A stretch of DNA of 64,000 bases from Bacillota bacterium (GCA_023416655.1 JAEZHK010000127.1:83223-147222), one strand, 5' to 3'. Positions 36,691 through 46,264 are shown, numbered from the stretch's first letter. The notes: a model not told the origin generated them from the letters alone. A program made the numbers and translations.

Positions 36691-37680
36691 TTACGCCAAC
36701 GAAATCAGCGCGCCGCCCCGCTCCGCAGATTGGGTCACCGCTTCAACCAGCCTGAGGCTCTCAAACCCTTCGGGGATCGGACAACCGTCCTGCTCCGCGC
36801 CGTCCAGTAACCGCACAAATTCGAGTACTTCTTCAAAATACATGTCCACCTGCGCATCGACGCGCGTCTCAACGGGCTGCTCTTTGGACGTGTCCACAAA
36901 AACGGCGTGGTTCGCGTCGTCAAAGCGCACCGTCAGGCGTTCAAACACCGCCTCAAACTGATTCACCCAGCGCCCGGGCACCGCGCAATTGGTGGCCGTG
37001 ATCGAGCCCAGCGCGCCACCCTCAAACCGGATGTTCGCGCAGCTCACGTCTTCCAGCGTGTAGCCGTGCACATCCCTGTGGCAAAGGTTGTCCGTCAGGC
37101 CCGCCGCCGACAGCGGCCTGCCCATCAGGTGCATTGCCATGTCGTAGGTATGAATCACCTGTTCAAGAATCTGCGAGCCCGCCTTGGCCTTCTCGCGCCA
37201 CCATGGCGCGTGCAGGCTGTTGCACTCGTAACGCCCGGTGAACAGCACGCCCCGCCCCGCCTCGCCACACCGGATGCGGCGCACCAGTTCTCTGACCGCG
37301 CCGCCGTAGCGGAAGTGATACCCTACCTGCGTCCTGACACCGCTCTCCACCACCGCGCGCACCATTGCTTCGGCCGCGCCGGTCGAGAGCCCGATGGGCT
37401 TTTCGATGAAGATATGGATGCCGCGCCGCGCTGCCATCTCCGCCTCGCCGCTGTGCGCAAACGGCGGCACACAGACAAACACCGCGTCCGGCGTCCGGTC
37501 TGAAAGCAACGCCTCAAAGCACTCGTACGCCCGCGTGCCGTGCGCCTCGGCCAGCGCTTTGGCCGCCTCCGGATTGGGATCGCATACGCCCGCGATGCTG
37601 ATTCCTTCAATCCGCTTCAAATTGCCCGCGTGCAGCCTGCCCATGCCACCGGCGCCCACGATCGCGATGCTGTGAGTCAT
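36691..37680 (-). CDS. Gfo/Idh/MocA-family oxidoreductase
   Basis: 329 residues from ATG 37680. IAIVGAGGMGRLHAGNL is the NAD(P)-binding loop; FIEKPIGLS carries the EKP Lys; SQILEQVIHTYDMAMHLMG is the C-terminal catalytic signature with His. It acts on a sugar, inositol or related cyclic polyol. It follows the second permease in the LplABC-type operon. AAGGGG lies upstream of the start. Confidence 0.92.
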   Translation of the reverse strand: MTHSIAIVGAGGMGRLHAGNLKRIEGISIAGVCDPNPEAAKALAEAHGTRAYECFEALLSDRTPDAVFVCVPPFAHSGEAEMAARRGIHIFIEKPIGLSTGAAEAMVRAVVESGVRTQVGYHFRYGGAVRELVRRIRCGEAGRGVLFTGRYECNSLHAPWWREKAKAGSQILEQVIHTYDMAMHLMGRPLSAAGLTDNLCHRDVHGYTLEDVSCANIRFEGGALGSITATNCAVPGRWVNQFEAVFERLTVRFDDANHAVFVDTSKEQPVETRVDAQVDMYFEEVLEFVRLLDGAEQDGCPIPEGFESLRLVEAVTQSAERGGALISLA

Positions 37681-37715
37681 GTCAGCCCATCCCCTTCTCC
37701 CATATGATCTCGGTT

Positions 37716-38603
37716 TCACCCCTTCACCGCGCCGATGACCATGCCCTTGACAAAGTAGCGCTGCAAGAAGGGATACACGCACAGGATTGGCAACGTGGCC
37801 ACAATCGTGATCGCCATCTTGATCGATTCGGGCGTGATGTTGGTGGTGCCCAGCTGCCGGGCCATCATGGATTTAGCCTGCTTGGTGATCTTGGCGGCCT
37901 CGGCCTGCTGCAGCACGCGCATCAGCACGTATTGCAGCGATTCCAGTTCCGGCTTGGTGGTAAAGTACAGCGTGTCCTGCCATGAGTTCCACTGCCCCAC
38001 CGCCACGAAAAGCCCCACCGTCGCCAGGATGGGCGTTGAGAGCGGCAGGATGATACGAAACAGCGTCGTCCATTCATTCGCTCCGTCAATCATCGCCGAT
38101 TCTTCCAGCCCGGGAGGCAGCTGGATGATGAACGTACGCAGCAGGATCATATAGTACGCGCTGAACGCACCGGGCAGGATATACACCCAGAACGTGTTGT
38201 ACAGCCTGATCTTCTGATACAACAGGAACGATGGGATCAGCCCGCCCCCCACAAACATCGAAACCACGAAGAAATAATAGATCAGCTTGTAGCCGGGCAG
38301 CTTCTTTTTGGTGAGCGCAAAGCTGCAAAACAGCGTAACCACGAGGAATAGCAGCGTGCCTGAGAGCGTTCGTGCCACGCTGATAAAAAACGCGTTGTAC
38401 AGCCCGCTGTAGCCGAATACGGTTTTATAACTGTCAAAGCTGACCACGCGCGGCAAAATCCCGATCCCGCCGCGGGTCGCGTCGCGCGCGTCGTTAAGCG
38501 ACACCGCCAGAATGTGTAAAAACGGATACAGCGTGACCACCAGCACGGTCAGCATGTATAGGATGTTGAGCGTGTTGAACACGCGGTCTTCCCTGCTTTT
38601 CAT
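37716..38603 (-). CDS. ABC transporter permease, LplC/YtcP type
   Basis: 295 residues, six transmembrane segments. EAA-type loop reads EESAMIDGANEWTT, and the tail RYFVKGMVIGAVKG is typical of LplC-like subunits that pair with long (over 500-residue) binding proteins. It begins 11 bases after the LplB-type gene. Confidence 0.93.
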   Translation of the reverse strand: MKSREDRVFNTLNILYMLTVLVVTLYPFLHILAVSLNDARDATRGGIGILPRVVSFDSYKTVFGYSGLYNAFFISVARTLSGTLLFLVVTLFCSFALTKKKLPGYKLIYYFFVVSMFVGGGLIPSFLLYQKIRLYNTFWVYILPGAFSAYYMILLRTFIIQLPPGLEESAMIDGANEWTTLFRIILPLSTPILATVGLFVAVGQWNSWQDTLYFTTKPELESLQYVLMRVLQQAEAAKITKQAKSMMARQLGTTNITPESIKMAITIVATLPILCVYPFLQRYFVKGMVIGAVKG

Positions 38604-38614
38604 TACGCGTCACC

Positions 38615-39556
38615 TCAAAACAGGCTGTATTCGCTGACCTTGCGCGAGAAACCGTTTGCCATCAGGATCAGCACCAGCCCAACCAGCTGGCGCGTCAGCC
38701 CGATCGCGGCGGCATAGGAATACTGGCCTTCTCGAATGCCCGTGCGGTACACGTAGGTGTCCAGCACCTCGCTGAAGTTTGAAACCATTGAGTTGCCCAA
38801 AAGATACGAGGCATCAAACCCCGCGCTGAGCAGATCCGGCACCGCAAGGATGAGCAGCACCACGATCGTGGGCATGATGCCCGGCATGGTAATGTTCCAT
38901 ATGCGGCGCAGGCGTCCCGCGCCATCCACCATCGCCGCCTCGTACAGCGACGGGTCGATGCCCGCGATGGCGGCGATGTAGATGATCGCCGACCAGCCCA
39001 TCTCCTTCCAGACGTTTAGCCCTGTCACCAGGAACCAGAACGCCTTTGGGATGGTGAAAAACACGATGGGGCGCTGAACGACGCCGAGCTTCACCAGCAG
39101 ATCGTTCACCACGCCGCCGGTGGAAAACACCGTGTAGGCGATGTTGGACACCACCACAAACGAAACGAAGTGCGGCAGGTATGATACCGTCTGAACCAGT
39201 TTTTTGAAGCGAATGCCCACAAGCTCGTTGAGCAGCACCGCAAACAGGATCGCGGTCAAAGTGCCGAAAACGATGTTCAAAAGGCTGATGGCAATGGTGT
39301 TTCGGATCAGCATCGGAAATGCCGAATCAGTGAAGAACCGGATGAAGTGCTTCAGCCCTACAAACGGGCTTCCCGGGAAGCCCAGCCCGGGGTTGTAGTC
39401 GTAAAACGCGGTGAACACGCCCCATAGCGGCAGGTACACAAACACGAATACGCACAGCGCCGCGGGAAGGACCATCAGATACAGATTGCGATGTTCGCGC
39501 ATGCGCAAGCGCAGCGGGCGTCGCTGGACGGGGCGCTTCCTTGTCATGGATGTCAT
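38615..39556 (-). CDS. ABC transporter permease, LplB type
   Basis: 313 residues. ATG 39556 follows GAGGTGAC; the longer frame upstream overlaps a hairpin and is not coding. FYDYNPGLGFPGSPFVGLKH is the hallmark of the LplB subgroup; EAAMVDGAGRLRRI is the ATPase-docking loop. It works with the LplC-type permease and the binding protein at 39633-41342. Confidence 0.93.
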   Translation of the reverse strand: MTSMTRKRPVQRRPLRLRMREHRNLYLMVLPAALCVFVFVYLPLWGVFTAFYDYNPGLGFPGSPFVGLKHFIRFFTDSAFPMLIRNTIAISLLNIVFGTLTAILFAVLLNELVGIRFKKLVQTVSYLPHFVSFVVVSNIAYTVFSTGGVVNDLLVKLGVVQRPIVFFTIPKAFWFLVTGLNVWKEMGWSAIIYIAAIAGIDPSLYEAAMVDGAGRLRRIWNITMPGIMPTIVVLLILAVPDLLSAGFDASYLLGNSMVSNFSEVLDTYVYRTGIREGQYSYAAAIGLTRQLVGLVLILMANGFSRKVSEYSLF

Positions 39557-39575
39557 GCCTGTCACCTCAAATAAA

Positions 39576-39616
39576 CCGGCCGCACGCCGCGCGGCAAAAG
39601 CGCAGCGTGCGGCCGG
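39576..39616 (-). terminator. Perfect hairpin between binding-protein and LplB-type genes
   Basis: CCGGCCGCACGC (39576-39587) and GCGTGCGGCCGG (39605-39616) form a perfect 12-bp stem 17 bases after the binding-protein stop. No U-tract follows. Confidence 0.8.
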
Positions 39617-39632
39617 ACGGATGATTGAGAGA

Positions 39633-41342
39633 TTACTGGGCAGCCTTCGCCCACTTCGCCTTGCGGGCCCGGTACAGCTCGTTGTACTTGTCCATGACCG
39701 CCTCAAGCCCCTGCTTGTTGAGCTCGGCCACATAGGCGTCCCATTCCTGCTCGAATGCCTCGGCGGTGGGGGCCATGATCACGCGCGGCAGCGTGTCCTC
39801 GTGCAGCTTGCGGATGGCCAGCAGCTGGGTGTACTCGGGCAGGCCCGGATCGATCAATAGCCCCTTATAGGCGCTGATGTCCACACCCATGTCCGCCATG
39901 CGCTCGAAGTATTTGGTGCCGGTCCAGCCAAGGAGGTTGTTGATGCGGGTGGTGTTCTCATCCCACCAGACGCTCACGTCGATGGGCAGCATGGTGTACT
40001 TGGAGTTGGGGTGCATCTCGTTGAGTCCGTAGTAGGTGAACGCGCCCATGCGCTCCACGCCCCGGTTCCAGTACCAGTTCTCGTCCTTGCCCCACATGTC
40101 GCCCATCCAGGCAGAGGCCTCGAAGCAGGGCTTGCCGTCGACCACTTTGTCGGTGCGCACGATGTAGTCATAGCCCTCGGTATTTTCGATGGTGTTCTCG
40201 CCGGTGAATTTGAAGTTGACGATGCCGTTGAGGGTCATCCAGCCCTCTTCGGTGTTGGCGTACTCGTAGAACTTCATGAAGCGCTCGGGGTCCTCGCAGC
40301 TGGTGGTGATGCAAAGCCCGCTTTGCGCCATGTTGATCTCGTAGGGCGAATACGTGCCGATCTCAACCGACTCGTCCGCCGTGGGGAACAGGTAGACCGA
40401 CTGCTCCTTGGAGCCGATGGAGCTTTCATAGGAAATGACTTCCCAGTCGATCTCCCACCAGGGCCCGATGAACGACCAGATCTGCTTGGCGACCGCTTTC
40501 TGCTTGAGCATCTCGCCAGACATGATGGGCGACTCGGGATCGATCAGCCCTTCCACGTTGAGCCCGTTTAGGTACTTGAAGAACGCCTTGAGCTCGGGTA
40601 ACTGGGTGTAGTGAACCAGCCTTTCGTTCTTCTCGTCGAAGATGTAATCCGCCTTATCGCTGTCGTACCCGAACCCGTTCACCGCCGAGCCGACCATCAC
40701 CATCTCGTTGATGTGGCCCAGCGGTCCGAGTGCCAGCCCCATCGGGATGATGTCGGGGTTCCAGGCCTTCACATCTCGCAAGAGCTGCGCAAAGTCAGCG
40801 AGGGTCTTGGGCTGGTTGTAGCCGAACTGTTCGAAATAGTCGGTGCGCACATTGAAGCTCGCCCAGGCTTCCGGCTCCGCCTTGGTGAAGCGGTAGCGCT
40901 CGGGCATGAACCAGAAGTCACCGTTGTCGTCGGCGATCTTGTTCTTGGCATTCACCGCCCAGTTGACGTTGAACGCATTGGGCGCGTACTTCTCCAGAAG
41001 GTCATTGAGCTTGACGATCTTGCCCGCGTCGATGTAGCGCTTCATGATCGTCGGGTCCAAGAAGGAGATCAGGTCGGGCATGTCGCCGGAGGCCAGCATC
41101 AGGTTGTAGCGCTCCTCCGGCTCGGCGGGTGGAACGATCCGGTTGAACTTCACGCCCGTCTTCTCGAAAACCTGCTGCATGATGGGCGCGTCGTCCGGCG
41201 GAACCTTATAGTTGGGGTCGGGGATGAACCAATCGAAGGTGATGGGCTCGTCCTTTTGCATCTGGGCAAAAGCCGACCCGAAGGGCAGCGCCATACTGGC
41301 AAGAAGCGCCGCGAGAACCAGAATCAAAATCGCCCGTCTCAT
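39633..41342 (-). CDS. Extracellular solute-binding protein, LplA type
   Basis: 569 residues, the long class of binding proteins that partner LplB/LplC. Signal peptide MRRAILILVLAALLASMALP, likely cut after GSAFA; no lipobox Cys. Mature motifs include TFDWFIPDPNYK, LMLASGDMPDLISF and the C-terminal LPRVIMAPTAEAFEQEW. First gene of an eight-gene operon that ends in RpiB and an ADP-ribosylglycohydrolase-family protein. Its ligand may be a riboside, oligosaccharide or other glycoside; the sequence does not say which. Confidence 0.93.
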   Translation of the reverse strand: MRRAILILVLAALLASMALPFGSAFAQMQKDEPITFDWFIPDPNYKVPPDDAPIMQQVFEKTGVKFNRIVPPAEPEERYNLMLASGDMPDLISFLDPTIMKRYIDAGKIVKLNDLLEKYAPNAFNVNWAVNAKNKIADDNGDFWFMPERYRFTKAEPEAWASFNVRTDYFEQFGYNQPKTLADFAQLLRDVKAWNPDIIPMGLALGPLGHINEMVMVGSAVNGFGYDSDKADYIFDEKNERLVHYTQLPELKAFFKYLNGLNVEGLIDPESPIMSGEMLKQKAVAKQIWSFIGPWWEIDWEVISYESSIGSKEQSVYLFPTADESVEIGTYSPYEINMAQSGLCITTSCEDPERFMKFYEYANTEEGWMTLNGIVNFKFTGENTIENTEGYDYIVRTDKVVDGKPCFEASAWMGDMWGKDENWYWNRGVERMGAFTYYGLNEMHPNSKYTMLPIDVSVWWDENTTRINNLLGWTGTKYFERMADMGVDISAYKGLLIDPGLPEYTQLLAIRKLHEDTLPRVIMAPTAEAFEQEWDAYVAELNKQGLEAVMDKYNELYRARKAKWAKAAQ

Positions 41343-41415
41343 AATTCCCCTCCTGAACTTACGTGGATTGGAACCGTCCTCGGCTTCATGGTATCAAATA
41401 AGTGCACGCAATTTC

Positions 41416-41445
41416 AATATAACAATCGGGCGATTCATTGCACAA
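41416..41445 (-). promoter_or_regulatory. Candidate promoter of the LplABC/ribose operon
   Basis: On the minus strand TTGTGC (41440-41445) and TATATT (41416-41421) with an 18-base spacer, 74 bases upstream of the binding-protein start. Confidence 0.5.
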
Positions 41446-41469
41446 TCTGATCATATCCCGGCGCCCGCG

Positions 41470-41498
41470 TTGTAATAAGAGGCGGATCATGTTAAGAT
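41470..41498 (+). promoter_or_regulatory. Promoter of the second YesN/YesM pair
   Basis: TTGTAA (41470-41475) and TAAGAT (41493-41498) with a 17-base spacer, 35 bases upstream of the start at 41534. It is divergent from the binding-protein promoter, with only 24 bases between the two. Confidence 0.6.
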
Positions 41499-41533
41499 AC
41501 ACGCGGTACTCCCGCATGTGGAGGGTGATGTCC

Positions 41534-42766
41534 ATGGCCCGGCTCCTGCTGGTGGACGACGAGGACTTCGAGCTTCGGGGGCTCGTCTCCATGATCCAGA
41601 GCCTGCCCCTGCCCATCGAGGTCTGCGGGACCGCGCGCAACGGCAGGGAGGGGCTTCAAAAGGCGCTTGAACTGCGCCCGGGCGTGGTGTTGACCGACCT
41701 GCGCATGCCGCAGATGAGCGGCATTGAGATGCTGCACGAGCTGCACGGGGAAAGGCCGGAGGCGCACTGCGTGCTGATCTCCGGGTTCGAGGACTTTGAA
41801 GCCGCGCGTGAGGGACTGGAGCTGGGGATGCTCGCTTACCTCCTCAAGCCCGTCGGCCGCGAAGAGCTGTTCCGCACGCTGGCAAGGTGCTGCGAGATCG
41901 CCACGGAGGGCACGCTTGTTTCGCCCCAGCCGCCCGCCGCCCCGGAGGAGGAGCACCTCATCCGGCGGCTTTTGCGCGCACCCGCCGAGCGCGTGGACGC
42001 GCTGCTCAAAGAGAGCCCGGTCGGCGAAAGGTTCCTGTCGCGCATGATCTACATGGTCATCTCGCTGCAGATCCAACCCACCGGCCTCAATGACATGTTC
42101 GACCACCGCGCGCCGCTGATGCGCTTTGCCAAGGCGAACGGCCTGTACGCACCGGTGGTGCTGGACGGCTCGCGGGCGGTTCTCGTGATGTCCGCGCCCG
42201 CGCTTTTGTCCGAAGCCGCGTTCATAGACGACGCGGCGCGCAAGGCGGACCTGCTGCTTAGCGAACTGACGGAGCGCGGCGCCGACGGCGCCATAGGCCT
42301 CAGCGAAATCGGGCGCGAAGCGGGCCAACTTTCCGCGCTGTACCAGCAGAGCCTTCTCGCGCTGGACCGCCAGAACCGGGCGGGCCTGAGCCGCGTGGTG
42401 TTCTACGACCAGCGCGGCAGCCAGTTCTCGGAGCATCAGGTGGTCTCGCGCATCCAGGCGATCTTGGAGGCTGAATACAAAAGCCCGCTCAGTTTGGACG
42501 CCATCGCGGAGCGCTTGTTCCTTTCGCCCTCGCACATGCGCAGGCTGTTCAAAAACAAGACCGGCGCGACCGTCATGGACTACCTGGAAAACCTGCGGCT
42601 GGAAAAGTCGCTGAACCTGCTTGCCCAGCCGCAGCTGAAGATCCACGAAATCGGCATGCTGGTGGGCTATGAAAACCCGTCCTACTTCAACGCCGTGTTC
42701 AAGCGCCGCTACGGTGTGACGCCGGGCGACTACCGGAAGGCGGGAACCAGGCCATGCGAAAAGTGA
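41534..42766 (+). CDS. YesN-type response regulator (AraC output)
   Basis: 410 residues from ATG 41534 with GGAGGG upstream. Receiver domain with LLVDDED and Asp55 in VLTDLRMP, Lys in LLKPVGR; C-terminal AraC helix-turn-helix pair (LDAIAERLFLSPSHMRRLFK and IGMLVGYENPSYFNAVFKRR). It overlaps the downstream kinase gene by 13 bases. It should control the divergent LplABC operon. Confidence 0.95.
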   Translation: MARLLLVDDEDFELRGLVSMIQSLPLPIEVCGTARNGREGLQKALELRPGVVLTDLRMPQMSGIEMLHELHGERPEAHCVLISGFEDFEAAREGLELGMLAYLLKPVGREELFRTLARCCEIATEGTLVSPQPPAAPEEEHLIRRLLRAPAERVDALLKESPVGERFLSRMIYMVISLQIQPTGLNDMFDHRAPLMRFAKANGLYAPVVLDGSRAVLVMSAPALLSEAAFIDDAARKADLLLSELTERGADGAIGLSEIGREAGQLSALYQQSLLALDRQNRAGLSRVVFYDQRGSQFSEHQVVSRIQAILEAEYKSPLSLDAIAERLFLSPSHMRRLFKNKTGATVMDYLENLRLEKSLNLLAQPQLKIHEIGMLVGYENPSYFNAVFKRRYGVTPGDYRKAGTRPCEK

Positions 42767-44580
42767 TCGCTCGCTTGTTCTCCAATATGAACATGCTCAA
42801 AAAGATGCAGTTCATTTATCTGGTGGCAATCCTGATCCCGTTCTCGCTCTGCGGCGTGATCTACGCCGAACACACCAAGACCACAATCCAACAACAGTCG
42901 CTGGAGGCCATGAGCACCGTGGCGCAGCGCAATTCCGCGCACGTCAACGCCTGGCTGCAGAGCTACAATACGCTCGCCAACATGATCGCGAACAACTCCG
43001 ATTTCGCGCGCAGGATGGAACGCCCCTACGACAGCGTGCTGGACGCGCTGGTGATGTACCAGGGCATCTGGGCGCAGTGCCGCATCAACAAAGAGGCCTG
43101 GCCGGGCATCAAGAACATCACCATCTACGCTGAGAACCCGACGCTGCACAACTCCATCCCCTACCTGGTGCGCATGGACGGCTATATGAAGGGCTCCAGG
43201 CAGTACGAAGAGATCCTTCAGATGGGAACCGCCGGGCGCTGGTACGGCGCGCGCAGCGTGGACGGGTACGAGTACTGGAACCCGCTCAATCTCGGCGACA
43301 AGAAGGGGCGCACCCAAACCTTCAGCTACAACCGCGTGATCTACTCTTCCCAGGAATACGCCATGCCCGTGGGCATTCTGACCATCGAGATTTCCCTCTC
43401 CGAGCTGACCCGGCTCATCGAGGCCGAGTCGGAATTTGGCGCGTTCATTTTGGATTGGGATGGAAAACCGGTCGCCTCCTCAGGCGCGAAGTGGCAGCCT
43501 GAATATGCGCAGGCGCTTCGGGCCGATGGCGTGAGCACGCTGCATGTGGGCAAGGAGACGTATTACGCAAGCAGCGTACCGCTGAGCAACAGCTGGCGGC
43601 TGGTGACGCTGATGTCGCTGGAATCGGCGCTGAAAAACGCCAACCAGCTGCGCAACCTCGGGGCGCTGCTTCTGATTGTGATCAGCGCTTTGATCGTGCC
43701 GCTCATCCTGTTCTTCTCCCGGCAGATCAGCAGGCGACAGGCGTTCCTTCTGGACAAGATGGCGCTGTTCATGGGCGGAAAGATGATCCTGGGGGCGCCG
43801 CTGGGCGGCGCGGACGAGATCGGGCTTCTGGACGAGCAGTTCAGCTCATTGGCGCTGGAGCTCAAGCGCAGCATCGAGGAGCGATACGCGCTGCAGCAGC
43901 AAAAGAACCGGTATCACCTCAAGACGCTGCAGATGCAGATCAACCCGCACTTCTTCTACAACACGCTGTCCTCCATCGCCTGGCTGTCCGACGCCAGCCC
44001 AAGGGAGCAGATCCGCGCCGCCGTGGAGCATTTCGCCAACTTCTACCGCGTCACGCTGTCCGGCGGGCGGGACATCATCACGCTCAAGGAGGAGCTGCAG
44101 GGCCTGAACGCCTATGTGGAGCTGCAGAAGATCCGATACGTCGGGCGCGTCAACGTGTACTTCCAGGCGGACGAGCGCCTGATGGACGCGAAGATCCCCA
44201 AGCTCACGCTACAGCCGCTGGTGGAAAACTGCATCCGACATGGGCTCAACGGCGAGCTCGAGCAGATCGGCATCATCGTTTCCGCCAACGAGGTGGACGG
44301 CCTGATCGAGATCTCGATCCAGGACGACGGGCGCGGCATGTCCGTGGAGATGCTTGAAAAACTGCTCAGCGGCGCAGCCCCCAGCGACTCGGGCGGCGGA
44401 CTGGGCTTTCGCAACATCAACGAGCGCATCCAGCTATACTTCGGCCCGGAATATGGGTTGGACGCCCAGTCCAAAGAAGGCGAAGGCACGAGGGTCACGC
44501 TGAGAATCCCCTTCCGCACGGACGCGGATTTTGATCCCCAGACAGGCATGCCAAGAAGCGAAGGATCGGGCGAACCATGA
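42754..44580 (+). CDS. YesM-type sensor histidine kinase
   Basis: 608 residues. Transmembrane segments near residues 12-32 (IYLVAILIPFSLCGVIY) and about 300-325 (LGALLLIVISALIVPLILFF) bracket an extracytoplasmic sensor. HAMP-like linker, phospho-acceptor His in QINPHFFYNTLSS, ATPase motifs VENCIRHGL and GGGLGFRNINERIQL. Co-translated with the regulator. The start lies inside the regulator gene. Confidence 0.94.
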   Translation: MRKVIARLFSNMNMLKKMQFIYLVAILIPFSLCGVIYAEHTKTTIQQQSLEAMSTVAQRNSAHVNAWLQSYNTLANMIANNSDFARRMERPYDSVLDALVMYQGIWAQCRINKEAWPGIKNITIYAENPTLHNSIPYLVRMDGYMKGSRQYEEILQMGTAGRWYGARSVDGYEYWNPLNLGDKKGRTQTFSYNRVIYSSQEYAMPVGILTIEISLSELTRLIEAESEFGAFILDWDGKPVASSGAKWQPEYAQALRADGVSTLHVGKETYYASSVPLSNSWRLVTLMSLESALKNANQLRNLGALLLIVISALIVPLILFFSRQISRRQAFLLDKMALFMGGKMILGAPLGGADEIGLLDEQFSSLALELKRSIEERYALQQQKNRYHLKTLQMQINPHFFYNTLSSIAWLSDASPREQIRAAVEHFANFYRVTLSGGRDIITLKEELQGLNAYVELQKIRYVGRVNVYFQADERLMDAKIPKLTLQPLVENCIRHGLNGELEQIGIIVSANEVDGLIEISIQDDGRGMSVEMLEKLLSGAAPSDSGGGLGFRNINERIQLYFGPEYGLDAQSKEGEGTRVTLRIPFRTDADFDPQTGMPRSEGSGEP

Positions 44581-44593
44581 AGGCAACCAAATC

Positions 44594-44701
44594 GTGATGA
44601 TCGGCGCGGGCGCGATCACCGGCATCTGCCTCAAAAACAAGTATGAGGGCCAGGCGCGCTTCGAGGTGCCCGGCACAAAGACCATCGCAAAACCCCGATG
44701 A
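44594..44701 (+). pseudogene. N-terminal fragment of a Gfo/Idh/MocA oxidoreductase
   Basis: Thirty-five codons beginning GTG-ATG read VMIGAGAITGICLKNKYEG, the dinucleotide-binding loop of this family, then lose similarity and stop. It starts 13 bases after the kinase gene. The same segment occurs at 47004-47168 with about 88 percent identity over 42 bases by eye. Most likely the stump left by a deletion. Confidence 0.6.
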
Positions 44702-44739
44702 TCAGCGGCGCGCTGCATGGCGTGATCGTATGAAACAAA

Positions 44740-44769
44740 AGCCGCTGCGCGCAGGAGCACACAGCGGCT
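44740..44769 (-). terminator. Terminator of the second ADP-ribosylglycohydrolase-family gene
   Basis: AGCCGCTG (44740-44747) pairs with CAGCGGCT (44762-44769). On the minus strand the stem is followed by TTTGTTTC, and it lies 12 bases after the stop at 44782. Confidence 0.75.
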
Positions 44770-44781
44770 CGTCTTTGCCCC

Positions 44782-46080
44782 TTACCGATAAATCCTGGCC
44801 GCCTGCGCCGCGAAACGCGCGGCCAGGTCGTCGATCTGGTGGCGCTCGGAGCCGGTCAGGTAGGTCAGCACGGTGTTGTTGAACTTATCGTACCAGTGAC
44901 CGGGCACGCCCTTCCTGCCCACGATCGCGCCCACGATGCTGCCCGCCGTGGCGGCGGTGCAGTCGTTGTCCATGCCCATCGCGACGGTCTCGGAGATCAC
45001 CTTTGTCACGTCGTTGCCGCCGATCGTCAGCCCCCAGACCGTCAAAACCGCGTTGTTGTTGGTATGCACGGCATGCATCCCCTTGAACCGCTCGTCCACT
45101 GCGTCGCGCGCCTGGCGGTAAGTATGGATGTTCTTTGCCTCGTTGAGCGCCCAGCTCACATCCCTGTGCAGCGCGCAGTCCTTGGGGATCTCGCTCAGGC
45201 CGATTTTGATCGCATCCTCTGCATTGTCCACCGCGAACGCCGCCGACTGCGCGGCCGAAAAGAACATCTCGCCGTAGATGCCGTTTCTACGGTGGCTGAG
45301 GTACGCGTCGCGATACGCCAGCTCTGCGGCCTTCTCCGGCCAGGCCGGGGCCATGTACGCCCACGGATCTGACCGGATGTCCGCGCCGATCCACTGGCAG
45401 AACGGGTTGTCCACGTCGGCGGCGCGCCTGGCCGAAACGCCGTTTTTAAGGTTCCTCAGCGCCACCTCTTCGGCGGTGCAGGCGTAGGGCAGGTAGCGCA
45501 GCCACGCCTTGCCCACGTCCTCCACCGTGAAGTCGACGCCGTAGTCTTCGGCGATCAAAAGCCCGAGCACGGTGTAGGTTATATCGTCGTCCACCGGCAC
45601 ACAATTCATCTTCTCGCTGGTGTAGGCCTCGCACGGGCTGACCCCGTAGCGCAGGTTGTTGGGCGACTTGATCCTGGGCCAGTAGTCCCGGGGCGGGAAA
45701 CCGAAGCCGATGTATTTTGCCCAGTCGGCCATCGCCTCGATGCTCCAAAGCTCCACCGGCGCGCCCAGCGTGCAGCCTGCAAAACGCGAAAGCATCGCGC
45801 CCTCCAGCTTGTCCTGGTATGAAGAATCCAGCGCCTTCCACATGCGCCGGACGCCGTCCGGCCGGAGCTTTCGGATCGCGGAAAGCTCATCCGGCTCCCT
45901 GAGAGCGAGTGCGCTGTCGATGGGCAGCGCCTTCATCGCCTCCACCGACTCCGTCAGGCGCGCCTTGGCGCTCTCCAGCACGCCTTCGACGCCCTCCGCG
46001 CCGTATTCGTGCATCAGGTTGCCGTATTCCTTGAGTAAGTCCGCGAGCTTATTGAGCTCCAAATCCCTGGGATAGCCCAT
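44782..46080 (-). CDS. ADP-ribosylglycohydrolase-family protein (copy 2)
   Basis: 432 residues from ATG 46080, which has GGAGGG upstream; earlier in-frame starts lie in the promoter region. An N-terminal helical region of about 95 residues not found in DraG precedes the core. The core reads LSRFAGCTLGAPVE where DraG has GDALG, VDDDITYT in the TDDT position and AMGMDNDCTAATAGSIVGAI at the C-terminal metal site (DND rather than DTD). Asp residues for metal binding are thus mostly kept. It is divergent from a ThuA gene and has its own promoter and terminator. Likely a small-molecule glycoside hydrolase of an uncharacterised subfamily. Confidence 0.82.
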   Translation of the reverse strand: MGYPRDLELNKLADLLKEYGNLMHEYGAEGVEGVLESAKARLTESVEAMKALPIDSALALREPDELSAIRKLRPDGVRRMWKALDSSYQDKLEGAMLSRFAGCTLGAPVELWSIEAMADWAKYIGFGFPPRDYWPRIKSPNNLRYGVSPCEAYTSEKMNCVPVDDDITYTVLGLLIAEDYGVDFTVEDVGKAWLRYLPYACTAEEVALRNLKNGVSARRAADVDNPFCQWIGADIRSDPWAYMAPAWPEKAAELAYRDAYLSHRRNGIYGEMFFSAAQSAAFAVDNAEDAIKIGLSEIPKDCALHRDVSWALNEAKNIHTYRQARDAVDERFKGMHAVHTNNNAVLTVWGLTIGGNDVTKVISETVAMGMDNDCTAATAGSIVGAIVGRKGVPGHWYDKFNNTVLTYLTGSERHQIDDLAARFAAQAARIYR

Positions 46081-46116
46081 CGTCAAGCCCTCCTCCTCGT
46101 CGATACTTACGCATCT

Positions 46117-46122
46117 TAACAG
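46117..46122 (-). promoter_or_regulatory. Candidate -10 box of the copy 2 gene
   Basis: The minus strand shows TTGCGC, 17 bases, TAAGAT about 35-40 bases upstream of the start at 46080. The interval marks approximately the -10 hexamer. The -35 match is weak. Confidence 0.4.
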
Positions 46123-46198
46123 ATAAGACCGCTCCGCGCAATCGGCGGCCGCCATCATGATCAGATTGCAAAACAAAATGAGCAGATCGTGTAACCGC

Positions 46199-46222
46199 AC
46201 GTGTCCAAACACGTGGTATAAT
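46199..46222 (+). promoter_or_regulatory. Promoter with inverted-repeat operator upstream of thuA
   Basis: TATAAT at 46217-46222 has no usable -35 box. In its place is a perfect inverted repeat ACGTGT-CCAA-ACACGT (46199-46214). This arrangement fits an activator-bound promoter for the ThuA gene 40 bases downstream. Confidence 0.6.
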
Positions 46223-46264
46223 CGTGGCGTCGGCATCCCCCAATTTGACAGGGAGGCATTTTCG

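Noticed and set aside
34995..36755. A 586-codon plus-strand open frame
   Set aside because: It lies antisense to the nucleoside-hydrolase remnant and the dehydrogenase, is Arg/His-rich with no motifs, and has no promoter.
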